From contig NC_079904.1 in the NCBI RefSeq assembly GCF_024868665.1, positions 4,107,807 through 4,171,806 on the forward strand: a stretch of DNA of 64,000 nucleotides, written 5' to 3'. The position numbers and the translations under genes are program-made. Source of the DNA: Triplophysa rosa. Its lineage: Eukaryota; Chordata; Actinopteri; Cypriniformes; Nemacheilidae. This document shows positions 50,192-62,970 of this stretch, one piece after another. Each line of letters opens with the position of its first letter. Position 1 is the first letter of the stretch. A model generated the notes under the pieces. It did not search any database. It was not told where the DNA came from and worked only from the letters and a program-made list of their open reading frames with translations.

Positions 50192-50806
50192 TGTCATGAT
50201 CCTGCCTCTTCTTGTCATGATTTTCGAGTCTTGTGGCATGATCATGACAGACCCACGTGTTGTATGTGGAGAGGAGCATGGCATTGTTTTGTTTTTGACG
50301 TGCCATGCATCCTCTCTGGTGTCTCGTCTCTTGACCCCTTGTTTCTCCATTAGCGTCCCATTAGTGTTTCATTCCCCTTACCTGCCCCGTGTAATCTTCC
50401 TGTTAGTTTCCCTTAGTGTTTGATTCCCCTCACCTGCCCCTTGTTAACTTCCCTACTTAGTGTTCCCTTTATAAACCCCCTTGTATTCATTGTCCCTCGT
50501 CGGTTCATTGCTCTACCATGTGTGCGTTTACCTTGTGCCTTGCCTACCCTTGTGAGTTATTCCCTTCGTATTTCATGTGAGGATTCCCTTGTTCCTGTTT
50601 GCTGTTTTCCACAGTCGTGTTATTGGACTTATTATTTTGGATTATCTTGGACCTTGTTTGTTTGCCCCTTTGAGGGAAGTTTTTTGTTTGAATTCTTGTT
50701 TTAGTTTGCCATGTTTTCCTCATCGTGGATTTTTTTTTTTGTTTAATAAAGTTTTGTGTTTACCCTTTGTCTGCCTGCGCTTGGGTTCTGTCCGTAAATC
50801 GTGACA
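50192..50806 (+). mobile_element. Solo LTR (gypsy-like ends TGTCA..TGACA), 615 bp
   Basis: It begins TGTCATGATCCTG and ends AAATCGTGACA, and is flanked by an exact direct repeat GCTTTC (50186-50191 and 50807-50812). In order it holds a TATA box TTTATAAA (50468-50475) and a poly(A) signal AATAAA (50745-50750) after a T-run, with the end 56 bp later. The plus strand is strongly pyrimidine-rich, which creates long spurious frames. No gag or pol lies on either side. Confidence 0.85.
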
Positions 50807-50812
50807 GCTTTC

Positions 50813-52487
<1,675 letters not shown>

Positions 52488-52700
52488 TTGACTTTTTAAA
52501 TCTCTTTATTTACAAAGAATTAAAAAAAAACCATGAATAAATTATTGAATAGAATGATAAAGGGAAAAACAAAAGAACATATCTCAATATTTCAGAGTTA
52601 CACCACATCAGCAACGAAGACCAGACTGTATATCATACGAAACTTATACATGAATTTGAAACTGACCATCTAAGTCAACTTCACATAAGCATTCATTTTT

Positions 52701-52979
52701 GGATTTGGATTTTGGATTTGGATTCAATTTATTGTCATTGCACATGTACAAGTACAAGGCAACGAAATGTGACCTCTGCATTTAACCCATCCAGAGAGTA
52801 GTGAACACACGTACCCCCGGAGCAGTGGGCAGCTATCACTACAGCGCCCGGGGAGCAAGTAGGGGTAAGGTGCCTTGCTCAAGGGCACCCCAGTTGTTAC
52901 CCGCCGGCCCTGGGAATCGAACCGGCAACCTTCTGGTCATGAGTCCGACTCTCTAACCATTAGGCCACAACTGCCACAA
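52701..52979 (-). mobile_element. tRNA-derived SINE with perfect 16-bp TSD
   Basis: On the minus strand the head has an A box TGGCCTAATGGTTAGAG and a B box GGTTCGATTCC. The body follows with GTGCCCTTGAGCAAGGCAC, and the LINE-like tail is TGACAATAAATTGAATCC plus CCAAAAT-type repeats. ATAAGCATTCATTTTT is repeated exactly on both sides (52685-52700 and 52980-52995). The clean duplication and well-kept promoter boxes point to a recent insertion. It resembles the HAmo-type SINEs of carps, from memory. Confidence 0.9.
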
Positions 52980-53420
52980 ATAAGCATTCATTTTTGCACC
53001 ATTTATATCTGAAAGTGTCCAAATCATCAACCAGTTTGTAGTAAGAATACTTTATGCTGATCCGAGATTTCATTAGTCCCCTAAAAATGGAAAGAACATC
53101 AGTCAACCTTGTGCCATTAAATTGACCTTTTCTGGACAACCAGATAGACATTTTTGCTTACCCATATACAAAGTTTAATAACACATGAACTTGCATTTTA
53201 CTTCTGCTATATTTAGGCCCATAGATGAAAGACATAGGTGTAAAAATCTCTCCAAAAGTCTGACAATATCCTTCTAGTGTACCAAATAAGGGCTGTAATT
53301 TGAAACAATTAAGAAACAAATGAAAAACTGTTTCTTGTGTCCTGCAAAAAGGACAACCCTCCCCCACTTGTGGATCAAGGTGCGCTCTGTGTATGTCTGA
53401 GTGACCATTAGGAAAACTAG

Positions 53421-53667
53421 GCAATGGGTGTCTCAGGAATGGTGCTACAATGGTTCAAGTCTCACCTCTCAGGTAGGTCATTTAGAATATCCTGGAGAGG
53501 TGAGGTCTCGGAGTCCCAACATCTCAATACAGGGGTGCCTCAGGACTCAGTGCTCGGACCGTTGCTCTTTTCCATATACGTGACATCCCTAGGTTCTGTC
53601 ATTCGGAAACATGGCTGTTCCTATCACTGCCAATGCGGATGATACACAACTCCACCTGTAAATGTAA
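53421..53667 (+). pseudogene. L2/Rex-like LINE reverse transcriptase fragment
   Basis: The plus-strand frame from 53424 reads MVLQWFKSHLSGRSF, then GVPQDSVLGPLLFS, which is the conserved RT block GVPQGSVLGPLLF with Gly to Asp. The catalytic YADD region follows at about 53625-53660 but is shifted out of frame and reads NADDTQL. ATTAGGAAAACTAG is repeated exactly at 53407-53420 and 53668-53681, marking a 247-bp insertion truncated at both ends relative to a full LINE and lying within the L1-like element. Confidence 0.75.
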
Positions 53668-53700
53668 ATTAGGAAAACTAGAAATAAATGAATTGTCTTC

Positions 53701-54298
53701 TTAAAGGGACAGTTCCCTCAAAAAAACTAATTTAAATTATTTGATCATTTACTTGTCCTCATGCTGTTACATAATAGTTATTTTTCTGTAGACATATGCA
53801 TATGAATATGTCATGCAGGGTGTTCATGTAGTTCTTTCTATACAATAAAGGTTTAATGAACAGTCCAAAAATGAATATAAAAAGCTCAATATTATTATAT
53901 ATATAAAAAAATAAACTATAAGCTCAGTTTTTTGTCCAGACAAAATATCTAAAGCATCTTTCAAAAAGAGGCAAAAACTCTCAAGATATTTAGTCTTGCT
54001 TTAGAGAAACATTACATTTAGTGAGGTTTATGCTTGAAAAACGATTAGCCTCTGGGGACTAATAAGTAGCTTGTTTTCCCTTTAAATTATCTTTTTGTTG
54101 GTTTATTTACTCCATTGGATACTACATATTTTTGGCTAGTTTTAAACATGTGGCAGAAGAGAACATTAAATTCAACAACAGCTTATATTTTAATCATATA
54201 CCAACAGTGACAACACTCTGCTGAAAGACACAATCATATAAAAATGAAAATAAGGAAATAATGCCAGAACTATCATTTTTAGGTAACCATCCCTTTAA
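53701..54298. mobile_element. Large palindromic element with GGGACAGTTCCC-type ends
   Basis: It starts TTAAAGGGACAGTTCCCTC and ends TAGGTAACCATCCCTTTAA, the same terminal style as the GATAGTTCACC family. At 598 bp it is more than twice as long and has a different AT-rich interior, which includes CAAGATATTTAGTCTTGC. It may be a subfamily or a copy with an internal insertion. Confidence 0.55.
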
Positions 54299-56230
54299 AA
54301 TCATTTCCTATTTCCAACAGCCCTCTGTGCTGAAATATTATTTTTTGTTCATATTTTCATTCCGGAAAAAGCCCCATTAATACTCTTCCAGTTTTAGTCC
54401 AATGACAGCTATGAAAACACTTTCTATTAAATATTCAGACAATACAGAATAAACACCACAAGCAAGTTTTCTGTCCAGGGCCTCTGATTCCACCAGGATT
54501 GCTGTTTTTGGGATAATGGCTTAAAAACAAAAGCCCCTATAATCACGGTCCATTTTCTTATAATGCCACGGGAAAAGCTTTGAGGTTTTCTATAGACAAC
54601 TATCTATTGTACTGGTGTTTTAAAGAACTCAGAATTCATTTAATCTGTCAAAAGATGACATTGAGATCCAACACAGTGATCTAAAAACGAATCACTCATA
54701 TCCACATAGCCACCTCAAAAACTGAACATGGTGAAAACATTGAGAATTGCTTATTGGCAGACGCTTTAAGAGAGTAACATACAGTACATTGAAGGTGCAT
54801 TGTATAGGCCTTATAACCCACAAGCTAAGTACAGAAACATTTTAAAAGCTCTTGATGAGAAGAAGCTTCGTGGGGAAACTAAAGTGTTCCAAAAACCATA
54901 CAAACTTTTTTTATTTTGTTCAAAAGAGCCCTTTCTGCATACATACATTCGAATGCTGCATTGAGCTCCATTTCCAGAACTTGCAAATTTCCGTTTAAAG
55001 GAGAAGTTTAACTAGAGATGAAAACACTGCCACTATTTTCTCACCTTCATTTCATTCCAAACCCATATGATTTTCATTCTTATGTGAGAAAAGAGCTGCA
55101 AGTTAAATGAAGTTACTGAAAGTCTGACCTTGAAACTCATCCTCAGGCTTGTGTTCAACTTTCATTTGTGTAATTCTTGGCCTTGGTATTTCACAGAAGA
55201 TAGCAGGTCATGTGGGTCTGAGACACAGATACCAAATATTTTTAAAGAAGCTTTTAACCAATGATTTCACTCCCTTCCCAGTTAAGCTTATCTCAATCAT
55301 CTCTTTTCCACACCGAGACGGTGAGCGCTAGTTTTAGAAACAAACCGTTGCTCGAAACTTCCTAATTATTATTTTGTTTTGCTGTTGACAACAGCTTGCT
55401 GCTGTTTCTTCTGAGAAAGGCTTTTAAGAAAGTTCACAGACTGCACTCGCTGGAGCAAAACAAAGATGCTACGACCCCTGAACGCAGCAATTAAAGTCCT
55501 TTAAGGCTTTAGTGCTCATATCCATTAACATTTACCTCAGCCTTTCACACAAACATAAAAGATTGTGAAGAGACTCCAGAAATCAACCACTGTGGTGAGA
55601 GTATAAAAACACATTTCAGTATTGTGAATGCAGACAAAAGTTTCGCTCATCTAGCCAAGGTCCCCAGATGGTCCCCTAAAGGCCCTGTATAATCAAACGT
55701 TACAGTTTTTTGTGGCGTTTAATTTATGTATACTGACTTTATATTACATGTGTCGAATTACGGCAGAAAATAACGCATGTAAACACTGACATTTAAAACT
55801 ATTTTTTGTTGTTCATTTCGACTTTTGAACAGATAGAACTGCTAGTTACACACCCCGTCATCCACGGCGCTGCTGCGGCGGCCATTCTGATGACAAAAAA
55901 ATAACACACACATTGGTGGCAGGACTTAATCCCCCTGATCAGAAGCGAGACAGGAACAAACAGCCACGGGGGGATATTCCTCTCACTTGGATCAAATGCC
56001 ACAATGCAAGTCTGTCATGGGCGATTTTTCTCAGACTGATGTCTAGACAGGAAGTAGAATTTGCACTTGGCTTGAGAACGTGAATCAATCTGTGTGCCAA
56101 GACTTATAATTATGGTCAGTGTGACCTCCAGACCCCTGACAAATTCAGAATGAAGGATTTCGCATGTGGCATGAATACTGCCTGATTATAAGCATGTCAG
56201 CTTTTCTAAAGGGAGCCGGTATGGTTCACC
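54299..56230. other. Low-copy stretch, no gene seen
   Basis: No exon is recognised. A partial palindromic-family copy sits at 54994-55092. The 67-codon minus-strand frame at 55799-56002 has no domain. Confidence 0.45.
54994..55092. mobile_element. Palindromic GATAGTTCACC-family left-end fragment
   Basis: TTTAAAGGAGAAGTTTAACT, then CTCACCTTCATTTCATTCC, then ATATGATTTTCATTCTTATG form a diverged left arm. The right arm is missing. Confidence 0.5.
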
Positions 56231-56486
56231 TTAAAAGGGATAGTTCACATAAAAAATAAAAATTCTGTCACCAACTATTCACCCTCATGTTATTACAAAC
56301 CTTCCGCGGAACACAAAGGAATAAGATAGATATTTTGAGAAATGTCTCAGTGGTTTTGTGTCCATAAAATGGAAGTCAATGGGGGCCTGTGTTGTTTAGC
56401 AATGTCCTTCAAATGATCTTCTTTTGTGTTCTGCAGAAGAAAGAAGGTCATTCAGATTTGAAAAGACATGAGTGTGTAAAACTAAG
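56231..56486. mobile_element. Palindromic GATAGTTCACC-family element, right end eroded
   Basis: It starts TTAAAAGGGATAGTTCACAT. The interior contains TGTCTCAGTGGTTTTGTGTC, GGAAGTCAATGGGGGCC and TTGTGTTCTGCAGAAGAAAG. The final GGTGAACTATCCC is lost. Confidence 0.7.
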
Positions 56487-56713
56487 AGTAGTGACACCAC
56501 ATACCCCTGGTGCTCAGGTAACTGCTGTTGAAAATAATTATGTCATTTAATGCAGCTATTTTTACAATCCCTGTTGCTTTTCAGGGCTTCTTCTCAGGCA
56601 GTGTATGCTCTTGCGAGGGGCTGCTGTTTAGTTAGTAGGAGAGAAATATGGTGCAAACTCTAAATACCGTAATTCAGCCAGAGCACTCACGTTTTTTCAT
56701 CTTGTAAATATGA

Positions 56714-57755
56714 CATATCGTCGCTGTCGGGCGGAAACCTCCTATGTCCAAATTTGGACAATTTCATATTTTTTCACAAATCGATGCTATTGGTCAGTCC
56801 CCATGTGGGTCTGTTATTTTTACAAATTATTAACCAATCTAAAGTGTTGAAAACAGCTTGAGAGCAAATCTCTTAACTCCATTGGTCACTTCAACTGTCT
56901 GAGAAGTCTCGTAACTCCATCTCTTCTTCACTCCGCGGGAGCTTCTCGGCATTACGTCTCCTGATTGAAAGTTTTTTAGACAATAACGAGTGAAAATAGT
57001 TAGGTTAGATACATTTGAGTAGGTCTGTTTTGTTAAAAATCGATAGCTGTAATGCTTCGGTGCAGAAGGAAGCCCGTGAGCCACGAAGGTAAGTTTGCGA
57101 GCAGATTCGGCTAATTTCCGCCTATTAGACAGCCTAGTCAGCTCATCGTTTTTTGTATTACATCACTTATAATTCTTAAACCTTTAAAATAGAGTTTAGG
57201 AAGATGTATGTAACCACAGTCGTTAGCTTTGGTTAACAATTGAAGCCTTTTTTCTCTTGTCAAGAGGCTCAACGCGACCGCCGACTTTATTTGCGTGCAG
57301 ATTAATTTCCGCCTATATTAGACAGCCTGTTTAACATTTTATTTTGGTATTGCATCACTCATAGCTCTAACGTTTAAAATAGAGTTTAGGAAGATGCATG
57401 TAACCACAATCATTAGCTTTCATTAGCTCTTAAAGCCTCGTCTCTTGTCAAAATGCTCAATGCGACCGCAGGCTTTGATGAACACTGTCATCTGTGTCCG
57501 TACCATTCTTATCAATGACAGCGTAATCTCGTATCTCCCTGCTCCCAAGTTATAAACCTCGTATCTCCGATTAAACATGGTTTTGGGGAAATGTTGTGTT
57601 AATGTTGGTACACAACAGTATATGATAGCAATATAAGGTATAATACCAACTTTAACGATACAATGTTTAATAACTCAAAAAATATGCATTTTTTTTAACT
57701 TCCTGAAAAATAATGGTTTTGGAGATACGAGGATTCCGCCCGACAGCGACGATAT
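56714..57755. mobile_element. Unassigned 1.04-kb TIR element with internal tandem duplication
   Basis: The terminal 36 bp on the left and the complement on the right are inverted repeats with three mismatches, starting CATATCGTCGCTGTCGGGCG. The interior has two tandem copies of a 190-bp unit, a CCATTGG box, CpG-rich patches and repeated CTCGTATCTCC-like motifs. There is no long coding frame. No clean target duplication was found: the flanks share only ATATG and ACATA-like strings. It fits a non-autonomous DNA transposon of unknown superfamily. Confidence 0.7.
57101..57481. repeat. Tandem duplication of a 190-bp unit inside the TIR element
   Basis: Copy A is 57101-57296 and copy B 57297-57481. 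Shared blocks include TTTCCGCCTAT, TTAGACAGCCT, AAAATAGAGTTTAGGAAGAT, TGTAACCACA and GCGACCGC. Divergence of roughly 15-20 percent by eye shows that the duplication is not recent. Confidence 0.75.
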
Positions 57756-57868
57756 GCAACATAAGCTAGAGAAGGGCTTTGTTTTTTCTGGTTTTCAAAG
57801 CTACAATATTTTAATACAACACAAAACATTATTTTCTTATGTTTAACAGTTAACATTATGCACCTTAA

Positions 57869-58067
57869 GGGGCGATTCACATTTCGCGTCTAAAACCGCG
57901 CGGAAAACGCGAGCCGTGCCGCTTTCTCTTGCCAAATGACCCTGAAAAGTATAAATATTTCCATCTCGATGCGGAGCGACGCGCCTAGAAAAATGTGCGC
58001 CTACCACGTGTCTACTTTTAAAATAACGAACTTGCGTGCGCAAAAGACGCGAAATGTCAATCGCCCC
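57869..58067. mobile_element. Harbinger-like MITE, 199 bp, TAA TSD
   Basis: The ends GGGGCGATTCACATTTCGCG and CGCGAAATGTCAATCGCCCC are inverted with one or two differences over about 22 bp. TAA flanks both sides (57866-57868 and 58068-58070), the 3-bp target typical of PIF/Harbinger. The interior is CpG-rich and non-coding. Confidence 0.75.
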
Positions 58068-58322
58068 TAAAGGGACAGTTTACCCAAAAACTCACCCTCG
58101 ACTTGTTCCAAATCTGTTATATTTATCCGGTAGAAAGAAATGTATAAAGCAATTTTTCCTACAATGGTAGTCAAGAACTTGCCAAGAACTGTTTGGGTAA
58201 CAAGCCTTTTCCTAAAAATATCTTTCTCTGTGTTCATCAGAACAAAGAAATTTAGACATTTGGAACAACTTCAGGGTAAGCAAATGATATAGTTTTCATT
58301 GTTGGGTGAAGTGTTCCTTTAA
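58068..58322. mobile_element. Palindromic GATAGTTCACC-family element, diverged
   Basis: It starts TAAAGGGACAGTTTACCC and ends GGGTGAAGTGTTCCTTTAA, with ACTCACCCTCGACTTGTTCC and AATGGTAGTCAAGAAC between. Its first three bases are shared with the target duplication of the preceding Harbinger-like MITE. Confidence 0.65.
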
Positions 58323-61300
58323 TAAGGCTGTTTTCATACTGTATATCTCAGTGTGGGTCTTAGTGCTAGTTAAACTCTTTCACTTTGGTTTCTATAGTGT
58401 AAACTGTGCAAAATGTTTATATAAAAAAGTTGTATCATCCCTCTATCAAGAACATCTCGATTTGTTCCGAATAAAGATGGCACTTCTGTCAAAATTTAAT
58501 CTTGAGACAGTGTGGTCAGTCATCCAAACTGCTGGAGTAACAAAACTTTCAAAATATCTCTTACTTTGACTTTTTTGAGACAGCTTTCTTGTCCTTTGAC
58601 CACACAGGCGAAAAACTGATTTGTGCTCTAAACCAAAACATTTGAGATCATTTTGTAAGGCACAAGTCCCACAAGGAAAGCGTTCTAGTGGAAGAAAATA
58701 CATTTATTTATTCTGTGCATGTTTTTCAGGCTCAGTACATAAACAACAGAAATGCTATTACAGAGAAGAGACGATACAGAGAAGATGCCGAAATTATGTT
58801 TTGCTTTTGATTGTCTAAAGGGGACGAACTTTACAAACAGATCAAAGTTTTAAAGCACACTGCAAAAAAAGTACTTTCCTTCCTGCTGTCGGTGACATGA
58901 GGACGAATTTGATTGGACCGCGAGGAATTTAAAGAGTTTATTAATTTGTCATCCTTTAACTAGAGTGCATTAAAAGAACAACTCAACATTTACAAGACAG
59001 ATTTTGTAATACATACCTGCCTATTATTATTCTCCTTGTCTACACTTTCACAGTGGGTTTTAGCGGGTTGAACAATCTGGGGTTGATTTCCCAAGTCGTC
59101 CGTCTCATTTCAATATGCTCTAAGGTGCTACATAATTTATTGCGAGAGAAAGTGGCACAGCGGAAAAGCGTCCCCATTTACTCTGACCAACTGCAGCGGT
59201 TCGCTCAACCGGTTCAAAAAGGTCCAAAACAATCTTCACGTACATTAAAGCATCTGGTCATGCCTCAAAAATAAAGTCTTTGTAAAAAAAAAAGTCCAGA
59301 GGCTACTCATGGGGATTAACAGTGGCCGCCCCATATTTTGAGGAGGTGAATTAAATATAGCCGCAAATGGCCATGCCAGATACATCGTACAGCATTTGAT
59401 CAGAAAATGCACCGTGACCTGATTACGGCCAGTTTTGAGTTTCAAGAGATTCTCACAGTAGAGTCTGACCTAAATTTACAGAGAGAGAGGCTACAAAAGT
59501 CCTTCATTCTCTTCATCTATCAGTGAACTTCTCTTCATTAGGCCCGAGGTGATGCTGCGCTCATCAGGTCCACTGAGCTTCACTGTGAAATCTATCGGTT
59601 TGTCATCATTTAACCCAAAGAGCTTATTGTCTTTGCTGTCAGGTCATTGATTTCTCAACCAATGACCCTTATACACCTTTGCTTACGGTTTATAATTCTC
59701 GTTTACACTAAAACTATTTATATATGTTACAATTATTTTCAAAGACATGTTCAGCTATCCACTTAAGGAGACGTCGGCACATTTTTGTTTTTAACTGAAG
59801 ACATACTATAGCTGTCCACTTTAGAGACTTCAATGCTTGAAAGACTTAAATATCCTAAAGGCTTAACCTAAAAGGCTTAAATAAGACCATTGGTGCAAAA
59901 AAAGTTACTTAGTCCTGAGACTAGAACTCCATCTCCATTCATACATATAAAAATAGAAAAAGTGAATTAAGTAATGCAATATATAGGTATTATCAATTTT
60001 AAAACACCAAATGATTAAGCTACTGTACATTTATGCAATACATATAGCGGCGGAAAAATGAAGACACTATTCTAGATTTTAATTTAATCAGCATTTCTAT
60101 GTTTCCATGTATTTCCATGTATTGTGTCCATTCCAGTTCAGTGTCTGTTGAATTTCAACAAAATCAAACCTCAGGAGTGACAAAAAGTCATCCAACAGCA
60201 GTGTGAAAGACTGACACATGAAAACTGTGATAAAAAGTCACAAAAAAATGAACTTCTAATTACATGTACAAATATTTCTGTTGTATTGCTTAAAAGTGAA
60301 TATGAACTTGTTTTCTTTGCAGTATTTTTAGAATTAAACAAAAATGATCAGTTTACCTAAACATACCTATAAATAGTAAATTTAGAAAAACTGAAAATTA
60401 TTTTGAAATGGTCTCTTAATATTTTTCTGCGGCTGTATGTACATATACATTAAAAAAATATGTATAGTATGGGCTACATAGAAAGGTTTATCAAATTATC
60501 AAAGTATAAAATTCAGAGCATCTTACTATAATATCTCTGTTTCCGTGCTCAGTGCACTCAAGCATTTTAAGACTGTTTAGTGCACAGCACAGAGACGTCT
60601 GGAAATAACAGAAACCTCTGTGGAAAAGGAAAGAGATAGGCTACTCCATGCTTTTGAGTCTGCTGAGCCATGTGTTAATTATAGAACAACGCCTGAGGTT
60701 CTCAGCAAGTCCACATGGTCGCATCCACTCTGAAAAATAGCTGATTAAAAATATTTATGCTCTAATTAAATTCCCATTTTTCAAGCTATATTTTCATGCA
60801 ACATTAATAGGCCTGAACAATGTGCAATAAAACAAAATAAAGCATTACGAACTTCTGCCATCCAGCATCCATAAAACACTGACGTACTGTAAAAACCCGC
60901 ATAACATACTGTCGGAGATATTTGCTATGACTCTCTAATTTAACCATATATTTTATATTCCGTCCATGTTATTCATGAGTAACAAAGCTCAACAAAGCTA
61001 GAGTAACAAAGCTATTGAAAGCACTAATATAATGGGTGCTCAAGGCATAATATTCTGCTGTCCTTATAGAATACATTTGCATTTCACACAATCATATGCA
61101 AGAAAATGCATAATTAGTCTCTGAAAACAGTTCCAAACATATTCAGTATCATCCTACACATGGAAAATTGGTTTGGTCATTGTGTGGGTGGGTAACACTG
61201 CGAACTCTTTGGACACGTGTAGATGCTGTTAATAGAAAAGGCCAATTTTGTTCAGCTTTAAACATCATGTCTTCTACTTCACGACATCACCATCATTTCA

Positions 61301-62812
61301 AATATTCTATCAGCAGTATACAAGTACTGTATGTTTACATCAGTTAATATACAGTATTCACCCATGAACTGTAAAATACACAAATAAAATCCAATTTATA
61401 CATAAAATTTGATCACACTGAATTTTTAGAGAAGCACAAGTGGGAGGATTTTCTACAGGATTTTCTTCTTAAAAATCCATATGCCTACTAAAGTAAGCCA
61501 ATTGATTTCAAATGCTTACTGACACGCATTAGTAACATTTGCCATATTGACTGCCAAAAATGAATGTGTAATGTGTAATTCTTCATCCTCATCAAAAAAT
61601 GTTTTTATTGTACTAATGAAATTTCTCCAGAATCCATTTTCATGACGCCACTAAAAACATCAGGATTCTGTTCAGAGGTTTCCCGATCCACCCTCCTAGC
61701 CTCGAGTGCTTTGTTCTCCCGAATCTCATTATGGCGGTCTGTTGTTTTTTCACGGACATTCACAAGCTTCTTTGTTTTCAGCACAAAGGGCTTTTCTCGG
61801 CCCGAATCAAACAGGTGTTTTTGTGGAGCAGGCCTGTTAATTACCCCCCTTGTAAACACTCACTAGCCCAAGCATCATTTTCTACCCCTCTGCCTTTGAA
61901 CTTTAACGATTATCTATTTCCAATGTTTGGCTGTTTACATGCTGAGTTTACAACGGTGTTGCATAATTTAATATGGAACTTGATCTGAGCACCACCGCCT
62001 TGGACAAGAGGGAAATCTTGTACAGTACGGAGCGTTCCCAAAATAAAATCCTCATAGATTTTCCCTTTTTGCCTGGTTTGTGCCCACTTAAGTTGATAGC
62101 ATGGTATTTTTGAATTCTGCACCCTGTTCCTCTGCAGTCAAGCCAGTGAAGGTCCTGGCACTGTCAGAAAAATGATTCATTTATGAATTCTGCTCTCTGC
62201 TGTTCAGGTCCTCTGCTAGTTATTTGCATGTAGATGCAAGTGATAGAACGAGCCACCGCTGAGTGTTCAATGTCAGGAGCAGAATGAAAGATGGTAATCA
62301 TAAGGTGCAATTTCCATCACCCGCTGTTCATGGTTTCTTGGGCTAATGCTACATGCACTTCTCCACATTGCCAGCAGAGGGAGACCTAACATGCTTCATG
62401 TCTTTTGATTAAAAGAGTAGGCTAATTCTAAGTAAATTATAGATCTGCTATAGATATAAATGATTCTAAGTGGATTTACAAATGCAATAAAGTATAAGAA
62501 TTGTGGGCCGTGTATTAATGAATCACTTACCAAATGGCGTAAGGATATAACAATGCAGAAAGGGCCACTGAACAAAACACGAACTGATTCAAAAGAGTCA
62601 TTTGAATAAATCAAAGTCATGTGCGTTTCTAGATGACAATGCCAAGTTATAAAGGTGGGACCTTCAATACAAGCAAACGAGAGTAATACAATATAAATAA
62701 TTTAATTTAAAATATTGTGTATTATAATATAAGGGCACATAGATGCGTCTAAACGACTGACGAGTCAACTTTCGCATACTAGCAATACTGAGTCACTCCT
62801 ACAGTGTGGAGA
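58323..62812. other. Low-copy stretch with candidate conserved non-coding blocks
   Basis: No exon is recognised on either strand. The segments 59040-59700 and 61620-62110 stand out as balanced-composition text without repeat signatures and could be conserved regulatory DNA. A charged 84-residue minus-strand frame at 61605-61859 lacks an ATG at its start and splice context. The segment 59780-61400 is AT-rich. Confidence 0.4.
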
Positions 62813-62970
62813 CCCTATTGGAAAAAACCAGCATATGCTGGGTTAGGTATGTTTTGATGCTGGTTTGACCATCTTAAACCAGCTATGGCCCAGCACATGA
62901 CCAGCTAAGGACCAACTTAAACCAGCATCAAAACATACCAAACCAGCATATTCTGGTTTTTTCTACAGGG
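62813..62970. mobile_element. AACCAGCATATGCTGG palindromic MITE
   Basis: The ends CCCTATTGGAAAAAACCAGC and CTGGTTTTTTCTACAGGG are inverted. The inner arms TATGTTTTGATGCTGGTTT and AAACCAGCATCAAAACATA are exact complements, so the 158-bp unit can fold into a near-complete hairpin. I remember this family as abundant in cyprinids. Confidence 0.85.

Noticed and set aside
50181..50804. Several overlapping plus-strand frames of 75-94 codons rich in Phe, Leu, Pro and Cys
   Set aside because: They arise from the pyrimidine-rich solo LTR and are not genes.
52918..52975. tRNA-like A and B boxes on the minus strand
   Set aside because: They form the head of a SINE with a LINE-type tail and target duplications, so this is not a free tRNA gene.
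61605..61859. Charged 84-codon minus-strand frame that looks protein-like
   Set aside because: It begins at a GTG rather than an ATG, overlaps other open frames on both strands, and has no known motif. A conserved non-coding block explains it as well.
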